64,000 nucleotides of DNA from Stramonita haemastoma (GCA_030674155.1 CM060335.1:52990861-53054860), one strand, 5' to 3'; counted from the stretch's first letter, positions 21,786-33,083 are shown. Program-made: numbers and translations. The notes: a model not told the origin generated them from the sequence alone.

Positions 21786-23141
21786 CTGAGGAGGAGTTGG
21801 TGAGAAGGGGGAGGAGGAGGTGGTGGTGAGGAGGTGGTGGTGGTGAGGAGGAGGAGGTGGTGGTGGTGGTGAGGAGGTGGTGGTGGTGAGGAGGGGGTGG
21901 TGGTGAGGAGGGGGTGGTGGTGAGGAGGAGGTGGTGGAGAGGAGGAGGGGTGGTGAGGAGGTGGTGGTGAGGAGGAGGTGGTAGGAGAGGAGGAGGTGGT
22001 GGTAGGAGGGAGGAGGTGGTAAGGAGGAGGGGAGGTGGTGGTGGAGAGGATGATGTGGTGGTGGGAGAGAGGAGGTGGTGGTGGAGAGGAGGAGTGGTGT
22101 GGGAGAGAGGAGGAGGTGGTGGGATGAGGAGGAGGGGTGGTGGAGAGGAGGAGGTGGTGGGAGAGAGGAGGTGGTGGTGGAGAGAGGAGGAGGTGGTGGA
22201 GGGAGGAGGTGGTGGGAGAGAGGAGGTGGTGGGGAGAGGAGGAGGTGGTGGGAGAGAGGAGGTGGTGGTGGAGAGGAGGAGGGTGGTGGTGGAGAGGAGG
22301 AGGTGGTGGGAGAGAGGAGGAGGTGGTGGTGGAGAGAGGAGGAGGTGGTGGAGAGGAGGAGGTGGTGGGAGAGAGGAGGTGGTGGTGGAGAGGAGGGGTG
22401 GTGGGAGAAGGAGGTGGTGGTGGAGAGGAGGAGGGTGGTGGTGGAGAGAGGAGGAGGTGGTGGAGAGGAGGAGGGTGGTGGTGGAGAGAGGAGGAGGTGG
22501 TGGAGAGGAGGAGGTGGTGGAGAAAGGAGGTGGTGGTGGAGAAGAGGAGGTGGTGGTGGAGAGGAGGAGGTGGTGGGAGAGAGGAGGGGTGGTGGAGAGG
22601 AGGATGGTGGTGGTGGAGAGAGGAGGAGGTGGTGGAGAGGAGGAGGTGGTGGGAGAGAGGAGGTGGTGGTGGAGAGGAGGAGGTGGTGGGGAGAGGAGGA
22701 GGTGGTGGTGGAGAGAGGAGGTGGTGGTGGGAGAGGAGGTGGTGGTGGAGAGGAGGAGGTGGGGTGGAAGAGGAGGTGGTGGTGGAGAGGAGGTGGTGGT
22801 GGAGAGAGGAGGTGGTGGTGGGAGAGAGGAGGTGGTGGGAGAGAGGAGGTGGTGGTGGAGGAGGAGGTGGTGGTGGAGAGGGAGGTGGTGGTGGAGAGAG
22901 GAGGTGGTGGTGGAGAGAGGAGGTGGTGGTGGTGGAGAGGGGGAGGTGGGGGTGGAGAGGAGGAGGTGGGGGTGGAGAGGAGTGGGGTGTGAGAGGGGGT
23001 GGTGGGGAGAGGAGGGGAGGGGGTGGAGAGGGGTGGAGGTGGGAGGAGGGGGGGGTGGAGAGGAGGAGGAGGGGGTGGGAGAGGAGGAGAGAGGTGGTGG
23101 AGAGGAGGAGGAGGGGTGGTGGAGAGGAGGAGGAGAAGATC
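21786..23141 (+). repeat. GGA/GGT minisatellite, G-quadruplex-prone
   Basis: About 1.35 kb with almost no C, built from GGAGGTGGTGG and GGAGAGAGGAGG words in units of about 18-36 bp. Closely spaced GG and GGG runs on one strand make intramolecular G-quadruplex formation plausible. Related blocks occur at 31990-32630 and 51100-52240. The Gly/Val/Glu frames and the opposite Pro/Ser/His frame are by-products. Confidence 0.93.
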
Positions 23142-23406
23142 CTAGTGTGTATGCAATTTTGTAAAATTTGTCATCCATTCCCACTGGCACTCAATGGCCT
23201 ACTTTTCCGAAAAGCGGAACAGAATTAACGTGTGTGCAAGATGTTCTGCGAGCGTTCGCACACGGGACCTCGGTTTAGTCTCATGTGAAGGACTTAAGAG
23301 GGAGTGGAGTCAGCGCTGATGTTAACTCCAGAGGTAAATCCTCTTGAACGAGATTCGAACACGGGTCTGCAGATCCGAGTGTATCACTCTGACCACTCTA
23401 GTGAGG
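23142..23406 (-). mobile_element. SINE family 1 copy
   Basis: On the minus strand, a B-box-like GTGTTCGAATCTCGTTC is followed by CTCTGGAGTTAACATCAGCG, CCCGTGTGCGAACGC, CAGAACATCTTGCACAC, and a 3' part with CGCTTTTCGGAAAAGTAGGC. It is an island of ordinary sequence within the purine block. The A-box region (GGTCAGAGTGATACACTCGG) is recognisable. Confidence 0.8.
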
Positions 23407-24929
23407 GGAAGACAATGAGAAGGAGGAGAGGAAAGAGGAGGAGGAGGAGAAAGGAAGGAGGGAGGAGAGGGAGGTAAAAGGAAAGGAGAAGGAGGAGGAG
23501 AGGGAGGAGGAGGAGAATGGGAAGAGGAGGAGAAGAAGGAGGAGAGAGAGGAAGGAGGAGGAAAAGGGAAAAAAAAAAAGAAGAAAAAAGAATTGGTGGA
23601 AGGGAACAGAAGAAGCCAGAAAACAAAGACACAACAGAGAAACCGAGGAAGGAACAAAAAAAAAGGAAACGGAAAACAACAAAGAAGAAGGAAAAAAAAA
23701 ACAAGAACAAGAAGAATGCAAGAAGACAACAAGAACAAGAAGAGGAATTGCGAGGAAGAATTGTGAAGAACAAAAATTGTAAAGAGAATTGCGAAGAGAA
23801 AGATGAGGAGGAAGAGGAGGAGGGAGGAAGAAGAAGAAGACAAACAACAACAACACAACAACAACAACACAACAAAAACAGCAAGAACAGAACCATGAAA
23901 GAGAAGAACAAAAATGAGGATGAGAACAAGGAAGAAGAAAAAGAAAGAAAAAAAACAACGTTAATTATAAGAAAAACAAAAGACAATGTCGACCAACACG
24001 GAAAGACAAACATCAGAAAAAGAAAAAAGATAGGAAGAAGAAACTGTGCAGACAAGACTGTAGTTGCTGATGAAAGTGACGACAACAAAAGAGGAAGGAG
24101 GAGGAGGAAAAGTATAAATAATTAAAAAAAAATAAATAAAAAAAAAGAAAGAAAAAAGAAAAAAAAGAAAGAAAAGAGATTGGTTGGAGGGGAACAGAAG
24201 AAACCAGAAAACAAAGACACAGCACAGAGCAGCAGAGAAAGGAATAAACGACGACAAAAAGGAAACGAAAAAAAAAAGGAGAAAAACAAAAAGAACAAGA
24301 AAACCAAGAACAAGAAGAATTGCGAAGAACAGGGAAGGAGGAATTGCGGAGAAGAGAGTGGAAGAACAAGAGAAGAGGAATTGCGGAGAAGAGCTGTGAA
24401 GAAACAAAGAAAGACAAAAATTGCAAGGAGAGAAAAAAGGAAAGGAGGAGGAAGATGAGAAGAAGAAGAAAAAGAAGAGCAAGAACAACAACACTAATCA
24501 GGAAGACCATGACAAAGAAGAACAAGAAAGAGGAGGAAAACAAGAAAGAAGAAAAACAAAAAGAAAAAACATAAAACCGTTAATTAGAAAGAAAAACAAA
24601 GATAATGTCGACCAACGAGGAAAACATAACAAAAAACGAACGTGACTGTAGTTGATGATGAAACAACAACTACAAAAGAAAAGCTGACAACACTGACAAA
24701 GAAAAAGAAAACGCGGGAAGGAAGAAAAAAAAAACCATAGACTTTGAAGATGTAGAAAACACAGAAAGCAAAAATCCAACACAGAAAATCCTGAAAGAAA
24801 ACGAGAAAAGAGAGAAGAAGATGCAGAGGAAAAGACAACAAAAAAGCAAAACAGAAGAAGACGACAATGAAGGAAAACGCAAGACAGCAACGAGAAGAAA
24901 AACAGACAAAGGGTCATAGAAAACAAAGA

Positions 24930-25270
24930 TGAACACAGAGGATGAAGACAGAGGAGAAGGGACACAACACAGAGCAAAGAAGATGAAGACAGAGGAGAAG
25001 GGACACAACACATAGCAAAGAAGATGAAGACAGAGGAGAAGGGACACAACACATAGCAAAGAAGATGAAGACAGAGGAGAAGGGACACAACACAATATCA
25101 AAGAAGAGAGAAGGAGAGAGGCAGAGGAGACACAAAACATAGCCAAAAGAAGATGAAGACAGAGGAGAAGGACACAACATAGCAAAGAAGATGAAGACGA
25201 GGAGAAGGGACAACACATAGCAAAGAAGATGAAGACAGAGGAGAAGGGACACACACATAGCAAAGAAGAT
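24930..25270 (+). repeat. 41-bp minisatellite
   Basis: Tandem units of 41 bp starting GAAGATGAAGACAGAGGAG, with period points at 24979, 25020 and 25061, then degenerating through about 25265. Since 41 is not a multiple of three, the frame rotates from unit to unit. Confidence 0.88.
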
Positions 25271-25317
25271 GAAGACCCCAGCACAGATGAGGGCGACAAA
25301 GACCAGGCTGAACACAG

Positions 25318-25830
25318 AGATGGACAGAAAGGAGAAGAGAAGGGACAGAAAGGAGAACAGAAGGAAGAAAGGAGAAGGGACAGAAAGGAGAAGAGAATGG
25401 ACAGAAAGGAGAGAACAGAAAGGAGAAGAGATGGACAGAAAGGAGAAGAGAAGGGACAGAAAGGAGACAGAAAGGGAAGAGAAGGGACAGAAAGGAGAAG
25501 AGATGGACAGAAAGGAGAAGAGAATGGGACAGAAAGGAGAAGAGAAGGGACAGAAAGGAGAAGAGAATGGACAGAAAGGAGAAGAGAATGGGACAGAAAG
25601 GAGAAGAGAAAGGGAAGAAGGAGGACAGAAAGGAGAAGAGAAGGGACAGAAAGGAGAAGAGAAGGGGCAGAAAGGAGAAGAGAATGGGACAGAAAGGAGA
25701 AGAGAATGGACAGAAAGGAGAAGAGAATGGACAGAAAGGAGAAGAGAATGGACAGAAAGGAGAAGAGAATGGACAGAAAGGAGAAGAGAATGGACAGAAA
25801 GGAGAAGATGAAAGGGACAGAAAGGAGAAG
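25318..25830 (+). repeat. 21-bp minisatellite (GGACAGAAAGGAGAAGAGAAT)
   Basis: About 20-24 units. The right half (25690-25810) is an exact 21-bp periodic run, equal to seven codons (NGQKGEE in one frame, MDRKEKR in another). The left half has unit-length changes. It lies within the polypurine block. Confidence 0.92.
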
Positions 25831-28470
25831 AGGAACAAAATAGTAGACACCCGAATGGACAAAACAGACCAGAAAGAAGAAAAAGAATTAGAAAAGACAC
25901 AAGACAAAGATAAGAACAAGAAGAGGAACCACAAAAGCAACAAGAACAAAAACATCAACAACAAAGATGAACAATAAGATGATAGAAGAATGAACAAGAA
26001 CATGAGCAACAAGAACAATAGCAATAACAAGAACTCCAACATAAAGGAGAAAAAGACAAACAACAAAAGGAGCAACTACAAGATGACAAAGAACAACAGC
26101 AACAACAACAAAAAGAAGACGACAATGAACTAGAAGAAGACGAAGAAGGAAAAGAAGAAGAACAAGACAGAACAACAACAAGACAAGAACAACGGCGATA
26201 AGAAAAAGAAACAACAAAAGCAAGAAAAGAAGAAGAACAACAAGACGAACAACATCAAAAGAGACCAACAAGAACAACATGACCAACAACAATAAGAAAC
26301 AGAACCATAAGAAGATAAACAACAACAACAACAGCAACATGAAGAAGAAGAGGACGACGACGTCAACGAACAATGAGAAGAAGAATAACAACAACAAAAA
26401 CAACAACATGAACAAGGAGAAGAAAAACCACAAAAAGAAGAACAATAATTACAAGAAGACGGAAATGAAGAGGAAGAACAAAATACCATTTATTTTTTAA
26501 AAAGCAACAACAACCACAAAACAAGAAGAAAAACAAGAAGAAGATTAAGAACAACACAACAAGAAAAACAACAAAAACAGCAACAACAACAACTAGAAAA
26601 AGAACAACAACAGTATAAAGGAGAAGAAGAAGAAGAGAACAACAACAACAACACAAACAAAAAACAAGAAAAGAAAACAAGAATGAGATCCAGAAGAACA
26701 ACAAGAACAAGAAAAAAAAAAAAGCAACAAGAAGAAACAGAAGAAGAAGAAGAAATTACAACAACAACAAGATTAACAACAACAGCAAAAAGAAGAAGAA
26801 CAAGAAAAAGAAGAGCAACAACAACGACAACAAAGAAGAGAAAAAAGAACAACTAACAACAAGACAACGAAAGAACAAGAAGAAACAGAATTACAAAATG
26901 AGCAACAACAACAAGACGAAAAACAACAACAAGAACAACAGCACAAAGAAGAGAAGAACAACAAAAGAACAAGAAGAACAACGATAACAAGGAGCAGAAC
27001 AACAATAAGCTGAAGAAGCTAAAGAAGAAGAAAAAAAAAAGATAGGAGAGGAGGAGGAAAGAGAAGAAGGAGGGGAAACAAGAACAACAACAAGAAGGAA
27101 AGAGAAGACGAAAAAAGCAACAAGAAGGAGCGGAAACAACAGAACAAGAAGAAGAAAGAACAACACCATCAAGAAGACAACAACAACAAGAACAATATCA
27201 GAAAACAAAAGAACAACAAGAAACAGAAAAACAACAAGATGAACCACAACAACAACAAAAACAACAACAACAGTAACAAGAACAACAACAAAACAAAAGA
27301 AGAAGAACACAACAACAACAACATTCGAGAAGAAGAAGAAGAGAGAACGACGATGACAACAACAACAACATGCTGAAGAAGAAGGAGAACAACAACAATA
27401 ACAACAAAAATTACAAGGACAACAAGAAGTCCAAGAAGAATAGAACAACAAGATGGACAACAAAAAGAAGAAGAAGAAGAATACTAAGGAGAACAACAAC
27501 AAGAAAACAACAAGAACAAGGAGCGCAAAAACAAGAACAACAAGAGCAAGAAGAACAACAACAACAATAACAAGTAGAATGACAACAACAAAAGAAGAAG
27601 AAGAAGAGCACAACAACAACAAGAAAACAAAAAGGACAACAAAAAACACAACAAAAGAAGAACAACAACAGAACGACAAGAAACGACAACAAGAAAAAAA
27701 ACAGAAAAAAAAACAACAACAAGAAGGAGCAAGAAAAAAAAGTTACAACACAAAAAAGAAAAAAAAAAACAGCAAGAAGAGAAGAGCAGCAACAACTTAA
27801 CAACAAAAACAACAACGACCACAAAAACAACCACAGAACAAAAAAGCATCAAGACCAAGAAAAACAAGAACAAAAAGAAGAACAAAAGAACAAACAACAG
27901 AACAATCAACAACAGATCACGAACAAGAACAACAGGAAACACAGCAAGAAAGAACAACCAGAACAAGAAACGAACAGGAACAAGAACGTCAAGAAAAGAA
28001 CAAGAACAGCAAAAAAAAAGACAGGAACAAAAGAGCAACTACAAGAACAATCAACAACAAGAACAAAAACAACAAAAACAACGAGAAGAAAAGGGGAACA
28101 GCAGATGAAGACAATCTGTCAAAAACAGGAAGCAGACGGAATAAGAGGAGGAGGAAAAGGAGGAGGAGGAGGAAAAGGAGAGGGGAGGAAAAGAGGGGAG
28201 AAACTGTAAAAGGAGGAAGGAGGAGGAAAAGGAGGAGGGGAGGAAAAGGAGGGGGAGGAAAAAGGAGGAGGAGGGACAGATAGGACAAGAAGTAGAATAT
28301 ACTGGTGAGTTAAACATCTTTATGTAGATGGATGTGAGTGTGTTTGCATATACACGTTACACATGTGTATGTGCGCGTGCATATGTGTGTGTGTCTATGT
28401 GTGTCTGTGTCTGTGTCTATGTGTGTTGTAACTGCTAAATTGTAGACTTTGCTGTTTCTTTCTGTAGCAG

Positions 28471-28594
28471 AGAACATCGCGCAAGACTACAGCCTGCTGG
28501 ACACCATAGAAAAGAAGACCCTGGAAGACTGTTCCCGTCCTAGGTACTTCAATGCCTGAGGATGCGGCACGAGCAAGTGGAAGCACACAATAAG
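28471..28594 (+). other. LQD cassette exon, copy 1
   Basis: A 124-bp exon-like segment between an acceptor (TTTCTTTCTGTAGCAG|) and a donor (AATAAG|GTATGT). One frame gives AQDYSLLDTIEKKTLEDC and SRPRYFNA, then a stop. The other frame of the constant part gives VPVLGTSMPEDAARASGSTQ, then TAA just before the donor. The constant block begins GACTGTTCCCGTCCTAGG and is present in all copies. No known protein family was recognised. Confidence 0.55.
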
Positions 28595-29157
28595 GTATGT
28601 TAGATCGTCATCTGTTGCTGTTGTTGAGGGTTTCACAAATTAGTTTTCTGAGAATTTTAAGAACATGTGTACTTTCTCACACATTAAAGAATTAGTGAGA
28701 CTTTAAAGTTTCTTGTGATTGAGCAGGTTGAGTAAATGTTTTTTTTTCTTTCTGTCCAATAATCTTTGCTATAACTATATGCATACTCTGGCTTCAGAAG
28801 AGTTGTTCTCCTTCCATGGAGAGTACAGGTCATGCTAAGAGTTTGCCATTGATAAAATCAGTTGGAATTTATCTAAAAGCGTAAGATTTGAATATCAACA
28901 TTGGTGCTTTGCTTGCATCTGTAGCATGCAAAACTGTTGGACCTGCTATGTTTGTTAAATGTTTCTGTTACCAGAATAGTGCTGTTAATATTCAGAAAGT
29001 ATGGTTATAGGTTGGTTGGAACAAGGATGCAAGTGTGTGCATAGGGTAATTTATGGCTATTGAAATCTATGCCTGTATATGTTTGTATAAATGTTGCTAT
29101 GTTTAGCTGATTGTTTCTCTTTCTTTCTGTCTGTGTCTGTGTATGTGCCCTCCATAG
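28595..29157 (+). other. Conserved intron-like unit, copy 1
   Basis: About 560 bp following the cassette exon. It recurs after the exons ending at 33812, 38790 and 39864. Shared pieces include CTCTGGCTTCAGAAGAGTTG, GTCATGCTAAGAGTTTG and GGAACAAGGATGCAAGTGTG. It ends in a pyrimidine-rich acceptor (TGTGCCCTCCATAG| at 29157). Confidence 0.7.
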
Positions 29158-29520
29158 AAGACAGCATCCTGCAAGACATCATAGAAGATGACAGCCTGCA
29201 AGACTACAGCCTGCTGCGCACACAATAGAAGACGACATCTTGCAATACACGTAAGAAAACAGCATGGAAGATCGCAGCCTGCAAGACTACACTGTGCTGG
29301 ACACCTTAGAAGACAATATCCTGCAAGATAGCATACAAGACTTCAGCCTGGAAGATGACACCCTTCAAGACTACACCCTGCAAGACATCATAAAAGACTA
29401 CACCCTGCAAAACTACACCCTGCTAGACACGATAGAAAAGAAGACCCTGGAAAACTGTTCCCGTCCTAGGTACTTCAATGCCTGAGGATGTGGCACGAGC
29501 AAGTGGAAGCACCCAATAAG
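29158..29520 (+). other. LQD cassette exon, copy 2 (long form)
   Basis: A 363-bp segment with acceptor CCCTCCATAG| and donor AATAAG|GTAATA. The body is made of 15-bp-type repeats such as CTGCAAGACTACACC. A frame from the ATG at 29264 gives 73 codons with repeated LQDYT/LLDTIED/LQDSIQD units, ending ENCSRPRYFNA and stop. An upstream in-frame stop and shift near 29226-29250 separate it from a first stretch, EDDSLQDYSLL. Confidence 0.55.
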
Positions 29521-29675
29521 GTAATACAGTGTTTTCTGTTGTTGTTGGGTGTTTTACATCTTAACATTAAGAATCCTCAGGAATATGCACTGGATCTCAC
29601 ACATCATACTTAAGAATCGCTGAAAATGTAAGCACACTGGCTGGAAGTAAGAAATTTGCATATAAAAAGGTAAAT

Positions 29676-29957
29676 GTGTCCCGCAGCCTATGTGGTCGTA
29701 GGGGAGCGAGGCATCACAGACCTCAGCTTTCTCTAGGCTAGCATGTTGAGGGCGGCGCCCATCTCCTCTCCCTCGCTGCTTTACCTTCCCTGATCCTAAA
29801 GAGGACAGGTGCCCATTTACAGCTGGGTGGAACTCGGGGACTGTACTGTAGCCAAGGCGCGCAAACGGTCACCCATCCAACTGGTAACCATACTCGATGC
29901 CGCTTAACCTTAGCTTGGGGAAAGCGAGTGCTCTGACCACTGAGCTATCCCGTCCCA
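29676..29957 (-). mobile_element. SINE family 3: tRNA-like head fused to 5S-like segment
   Basis: On the minus strand, GATAGCTCAGTGGTCAGAGC (A-box-like) is followed within about 30 bp by GGTTAAGCGGCATCGAG, then TTGGATGGGTGACCG (29866-29911). The last two pieces match the internal-control part of 5S rRNA (GTTAAGCAACGTCGAG... TTGGATGGGTGACCG, from general knowledge). The rest is body sequence with GGAGAGGAGATGGGCGCC. A second copy lies at 40969-41247. The tRNA/5S order suggests a composite RNA polymerase III promoter. Confidence 0.7.
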
Positions 29958-30109
29958 TCCTCTTTGCATATATGGCCTTTTCTCAAGTACCTAGTTATAT
30001 ACTAATAGAGGCAGCTATACTCTGGTTTCAGGCGATTTTTTCTTCTTTACGAAGGGGAACACTTAAGCTTAGACACAATGGACACAAAAGTTACCATCAT
30101 TTGTTTTGT

Positions 30110-30118
30110 TGCTGGTGG

Positions 30119-30156
<38 letters not shown>

Positions 30157-30300
30157 GTTGTTGTTGTTTTGTTGTTGTTGTTGTTGTGTTGTTGTTTGTG
30201 CTGTTGTTGTTATTATTATTATCATTATTGTTGTTGTTATTGTTGTTGTCATTATCATTATTATTATTATTATCATCATTATTATCATCTCTAATATCAT
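30110..30300. repeat. (GTT)n then (ATT)n microsatellite
   Basis: A trinucleotide run of about 190 bp on the + strand, GTTGTT passing into TTATTATCATT. A diverged, much shorter ATTATC stretch occupies the corresponding place near 41395-41415. Confidence 0.95.
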
Positions 30301-30374
30301 CACTGTTGTTATCATTAAACAGCATATGCTTGAATATGCGCTTTTACATAATTGTTTCTGCCACATTTAATATT

Positions 30375-30398
30375 TCTTTGTCTGTCTGTCTGTCCCTC

Positions 30399-30436
<38 letters not shown>

Positions 30437-30444
30437 CCTCTCTA

Positions 30445-30504
<60 letters not shown>

Positions 30505-30600
30505 GTCTGTCTGTCTGTCTGTCTGTCTGTGTCTCTTCCTCTATCTCTGTGTCTCGGTTTGTCTTCCTGTTTCTGTCTGTCTGCCTGTCTGCAGGTATTG
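30375..30600. repeat. (CTGT)n/(CT)n microsatellite
   Basis: CTGT runs flank a CT core. The block and both flanks correspond to 41510-41720 in the duplicated section. Confidence 0.96.
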
Positions 30601-30650
30601 TATTTTGAAATATATATCTCAATTTTTTTGTAGATTTCTTCTGCTGTCAG

Positions 30651-30718
30651 GACTGTTCCCGTCCTAGGTACTTCAATGCCTGAGGATGCGGCACGAGCAA
30701 GTGGAAACCTGAAATAAG
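30651..30718 (+). other. LQD cassette exon, copy 3 (constant block only)
   Basis: A 68-bp segment between acceptor TTCTTCTGCTGTCAG| and donor AATAAG|GTACTG. It contains only the constant block and lacks the LQD repeats, so the block can exist as an exon on its own. Confidence 0.5.
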
Positions 30719-30814
30719 GTACTGTGTGTTGTTGGTTTTGCAGCTGATTTTTTTTATCTATTCCATCATTTCAAGGATAGTGGAATAAGTATTTGGGTAC
30801 TTTTTACATACAGT

Positions 30815-30965
30815 GCCCATTTGCATACAGTTTGGTAAATTTTGTCATGTTCTCACAATGGCCTAATCCCCCGAAAGGCAGAACAGTTTTAACATATGTG
30901 CAAGATGTACTGTGTGTGTTCTCACACACAACCACAATTTACAGTCTTATCCATGAGACTTATCT
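30815..30965 (-). mobile_element. SINE family 1, diverged fragment
   Basis: Inverted match to the SINE body and tail: CAGTGCCCATTTGCATACAG, GTAAATTTTGTCATGTTCTC, AATGGCCTAATCCCC and GTGCAAGATGTACTG. Many substitutions. Confidence 0.55.
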
Positions 30966-31409
30966 TTAGTGTTCTCCAGAATGTGCACTCTGGCTTCAGA
31001 AGATTTGTTTCCTGTCATGGAGATTGCACTTCATGCTAAGATTTTGTTGAGGATAAAGACACTTGTATATCAGCATTGGAGCTTGGCTGACATCAATACC
31101 TTAGACAATCTCAACACTTGTATATCAGTATTGGTGCATTGCTTACATCAATACCTCAGTTTATGCCCGGGCCATGTATGTTGCTGATAGGTTTCTTTTA
31201 CAAGAATAACAGTGTTTCATGTGTACAGGAGAGGGTCAGTATGTTCTGAGTGTGAACTAGAAATGAATGCTAACGCAACCTTTCCTTTTTTTAAAAGAAC
31301 AGGATGACAGACTACATTTGGCCTTCGCTGTCGGCTAAGCTAAAATGACATGGACTGAGTTGCATCTTTGGGAGGATTTGTTTTGTTACTGGGCCAGAGC
31401 TCCAGTGCA

Positions 31410-31490
31410 TGTGTGCGTTTGTGTGTGTGTATGTGTGCGTGCATGCGTGCGTGTGTGTGTGTGTGCGCGCGCGCGCGCGCGTTGTGTGTG
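31410..31490. repeat. (GT)n/(GC)n microsatellite
   Basis: A GTGTGC-rich tract with GCGCGCGCGC near 31470. It precedes a short segment (CTAGGTCAATGATGTGATCA) that is repeated near 38255 and 44990 ahead of other modules. Confidence 0.95.
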
Positions 31491-31576
31491 TTGCACCATT
31501 AATTTCATATACTAGGTCAATGATGTGATCACTACACATGGACTTCCAAATGTATAATTTTGCTTTTACATTTCAG

Positions 31577-32972
31577 CACAATAAAACCAAGACTGTACAG
31601 AACAGAGCATGGAAAACAGAGAAAGAAGAAAGGACATAGGACAAAGCAGCAGACGAAGAAACAGACGACGACAAAGAAGACAGAAGGGAAAAAGCCCAAA
31701 GATTTTTAAACTATATCCACAATGAAGAAAAGAAGAAGAAAAACAGCAGCAACAACACCAAGGACAAGAAAAATAACAACAATAAGAGCAGAGAAAACAA
31801 AAAAATCATCAAGACCAAGAAGAACAAGAGACAATATCAGCAACAAGAAGAACAGAAAAACAAGCAAAAAGAAGGAACAAAAGCAATACACAACAAGAAG
31901 AACAAACGAAAAAAACAGGAAGGAAAAGACAAATAGAGAGGAAAAGAAGAGGGTACAGAGAGTGAGTGAAACAAGAGAGGTTAAAAATGAGAAGAGTCTT
32001 GTGAGAGGAGGGGTAGAGGTGGAGGGGGTGGTGAAGGAGGAGGAGGTGTGGGAGGAGGAGTGGTGGTAGGAGGAGGAGGTGGTGAGGAGGAGGTGGTGAG
32101 AGAGGGGTGGTTGAGGAGGTGGTGGTGGGAGGAGGAGGTGGTGGGAGAGTGGAGTGGGGTGAGGGGGTGGTGAGGAGGGGTGTGAGGAGGAGGAGGTGGT
32201 GGGGTGAGGAGGGGGGAGGAGGTGGTGAGGAGGAGGGGTGGTGGTGGAGGAGGATGTGAGAGGAGGTGGTGTGAGAAGGAGGTGGTGGGGGAAGGAGGGG
32301 TGGTGGGGAGGAAGGGTGGTGGTGAGGAGGAGGAGTGGTGAGGAGGAGGGGTGGTGAGGAGAGGTGGTGGTGAGGATGAGGAGGAGGTGGGGATGAGGAG
32401 GAGGTGGTGGGAGGAGGAGAGGTGGTGGGAGGATGAGGAGGTGGTGGGAGGAGGAGGAGGGAGGTGGTGGGAGGAGGAGGAGGTGGTGAGGAGGAGGAGG
32501 AGGTGGTGGGGAGGAGGAGGAGGTGGTGGGGAAGGAGGAGGTGGTGGGGAGAGGAGGTGTGGGAGGAGGAGGTGGTGTTGGAGGAGGAGGTGGTGTGGAG
32601 GAGGAGGAGGTGGTGAGGAGGAGAAGAACAAGAACAAGAACGGCAAGAACAAGAACACAGAAAAGAACAGCAACAAAACCAGAAAGAACAACAACTAAAA
32701 CAACAGAAATTCATTATCGACAAGAACCATAACAACAACACAACAACAACAACAACAACAGAAACAAAGAGAAGAAAAGAAAGATAAAAAAAAAGCAGAT
32801 GAAAACAACCTGTCACACACCGGGAGCAGAGAGAGGAGGAAAGGAGGAGGAGGAATAGGAGGAGGAGGAATAGGAGAAGGAGGAGGAATAAAAGGAGGGG
32901 GAGGAGGAGGAATAGGGTAGGAGAGGAGTGGAGGAGGAGGACAGGCAAGACAAGAACAAGTAGAATATGCTG
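31577..32972 (+). other. Polypurine block 2, exon-like
   Basis: Preceded by an excellent acceptor, TTTTGCTTTTACATTTCAG|, and followed by TATGCTG|GTGAGT. It starts CACAATAAAACCAAG, contains AAAGCAGCAGACGAAGAAAC (also, slightly changed, near 21435 and 45118), then CAA/GAA repeats, a GGA/GGT minisatellite (31990-32630), and ends with AGCAGATGAAAACAACCTG and GGA repeats. No frame spans it. Confidence 0.5.
31990..32630 (+). repeat. GGA/GGT minisatellite within block 2
   Basis: About 640 bp of GAGGAGGTGGTGAGG-type units, strongly G-skewed, like 21786-23141. Confidence 0.92.
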
Positions 32973-33044
32973 GTGAGTTAAACGTCTTCATGTAGATGGC
33001 TGTGATGTGTTTGCATATTCATGCGTGCACGCATGAGCGCACGT

Positions 33045-33083
33045 GTGCTGTGTGTGTGTGTGTGTGTGTGTGTGTCTGTGTCT

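Larger units (their letters stand above)
17075..28304 (+). other. Polypurine block 1, possible giant exon(s)
   Basis: About 11 kb in which the + strand is almost all A, G and scattered C, with very little T. It begins after an acceptor-like TTTTCCTTCCTTCAG| (ending 17074) and ends at a donor, ACTG|GTGAGT (28304/28305). That 3' boundary and its upstream AGCAGATGAAGACAA motif recur at the ends of the purine blocks at 32972, 38013 and 43309. From 17075 a frame reads DERQSELHNINIHDNEEEN and continues in Lys/Arg/Glu-rich sequence to 17706, then stops. No single frame spans the block. It may be transcribed as one or more low-complexity exons, or as a lncRNA. A minus-strand SINE sits at 23142-23406. 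Confidence 0.45.

Noticed and set aside
21715..23190. Pro/Ser/His-rich minus-strand frame of ~490 codons and Gly/Val/Glu-rich plus frames
   Set aside because: Reading of the GGA/GGT minisatellite in several frames at once. None is preferred.
28395..28586. Conserved minus-strand frame (LARAASSGIEVPRTGTVFQG) over the cassette exons
   Set aside because: It recurs only because the DNA is duplicated. The splice signals lie on the + strand.
29866..29911. A true 5S rRNA gene
   Set aside because: Only the internal-promoter half is present, with substitutions, and it is joined to a tRNA-like head in an element that has a second copy within a segmental duplication.
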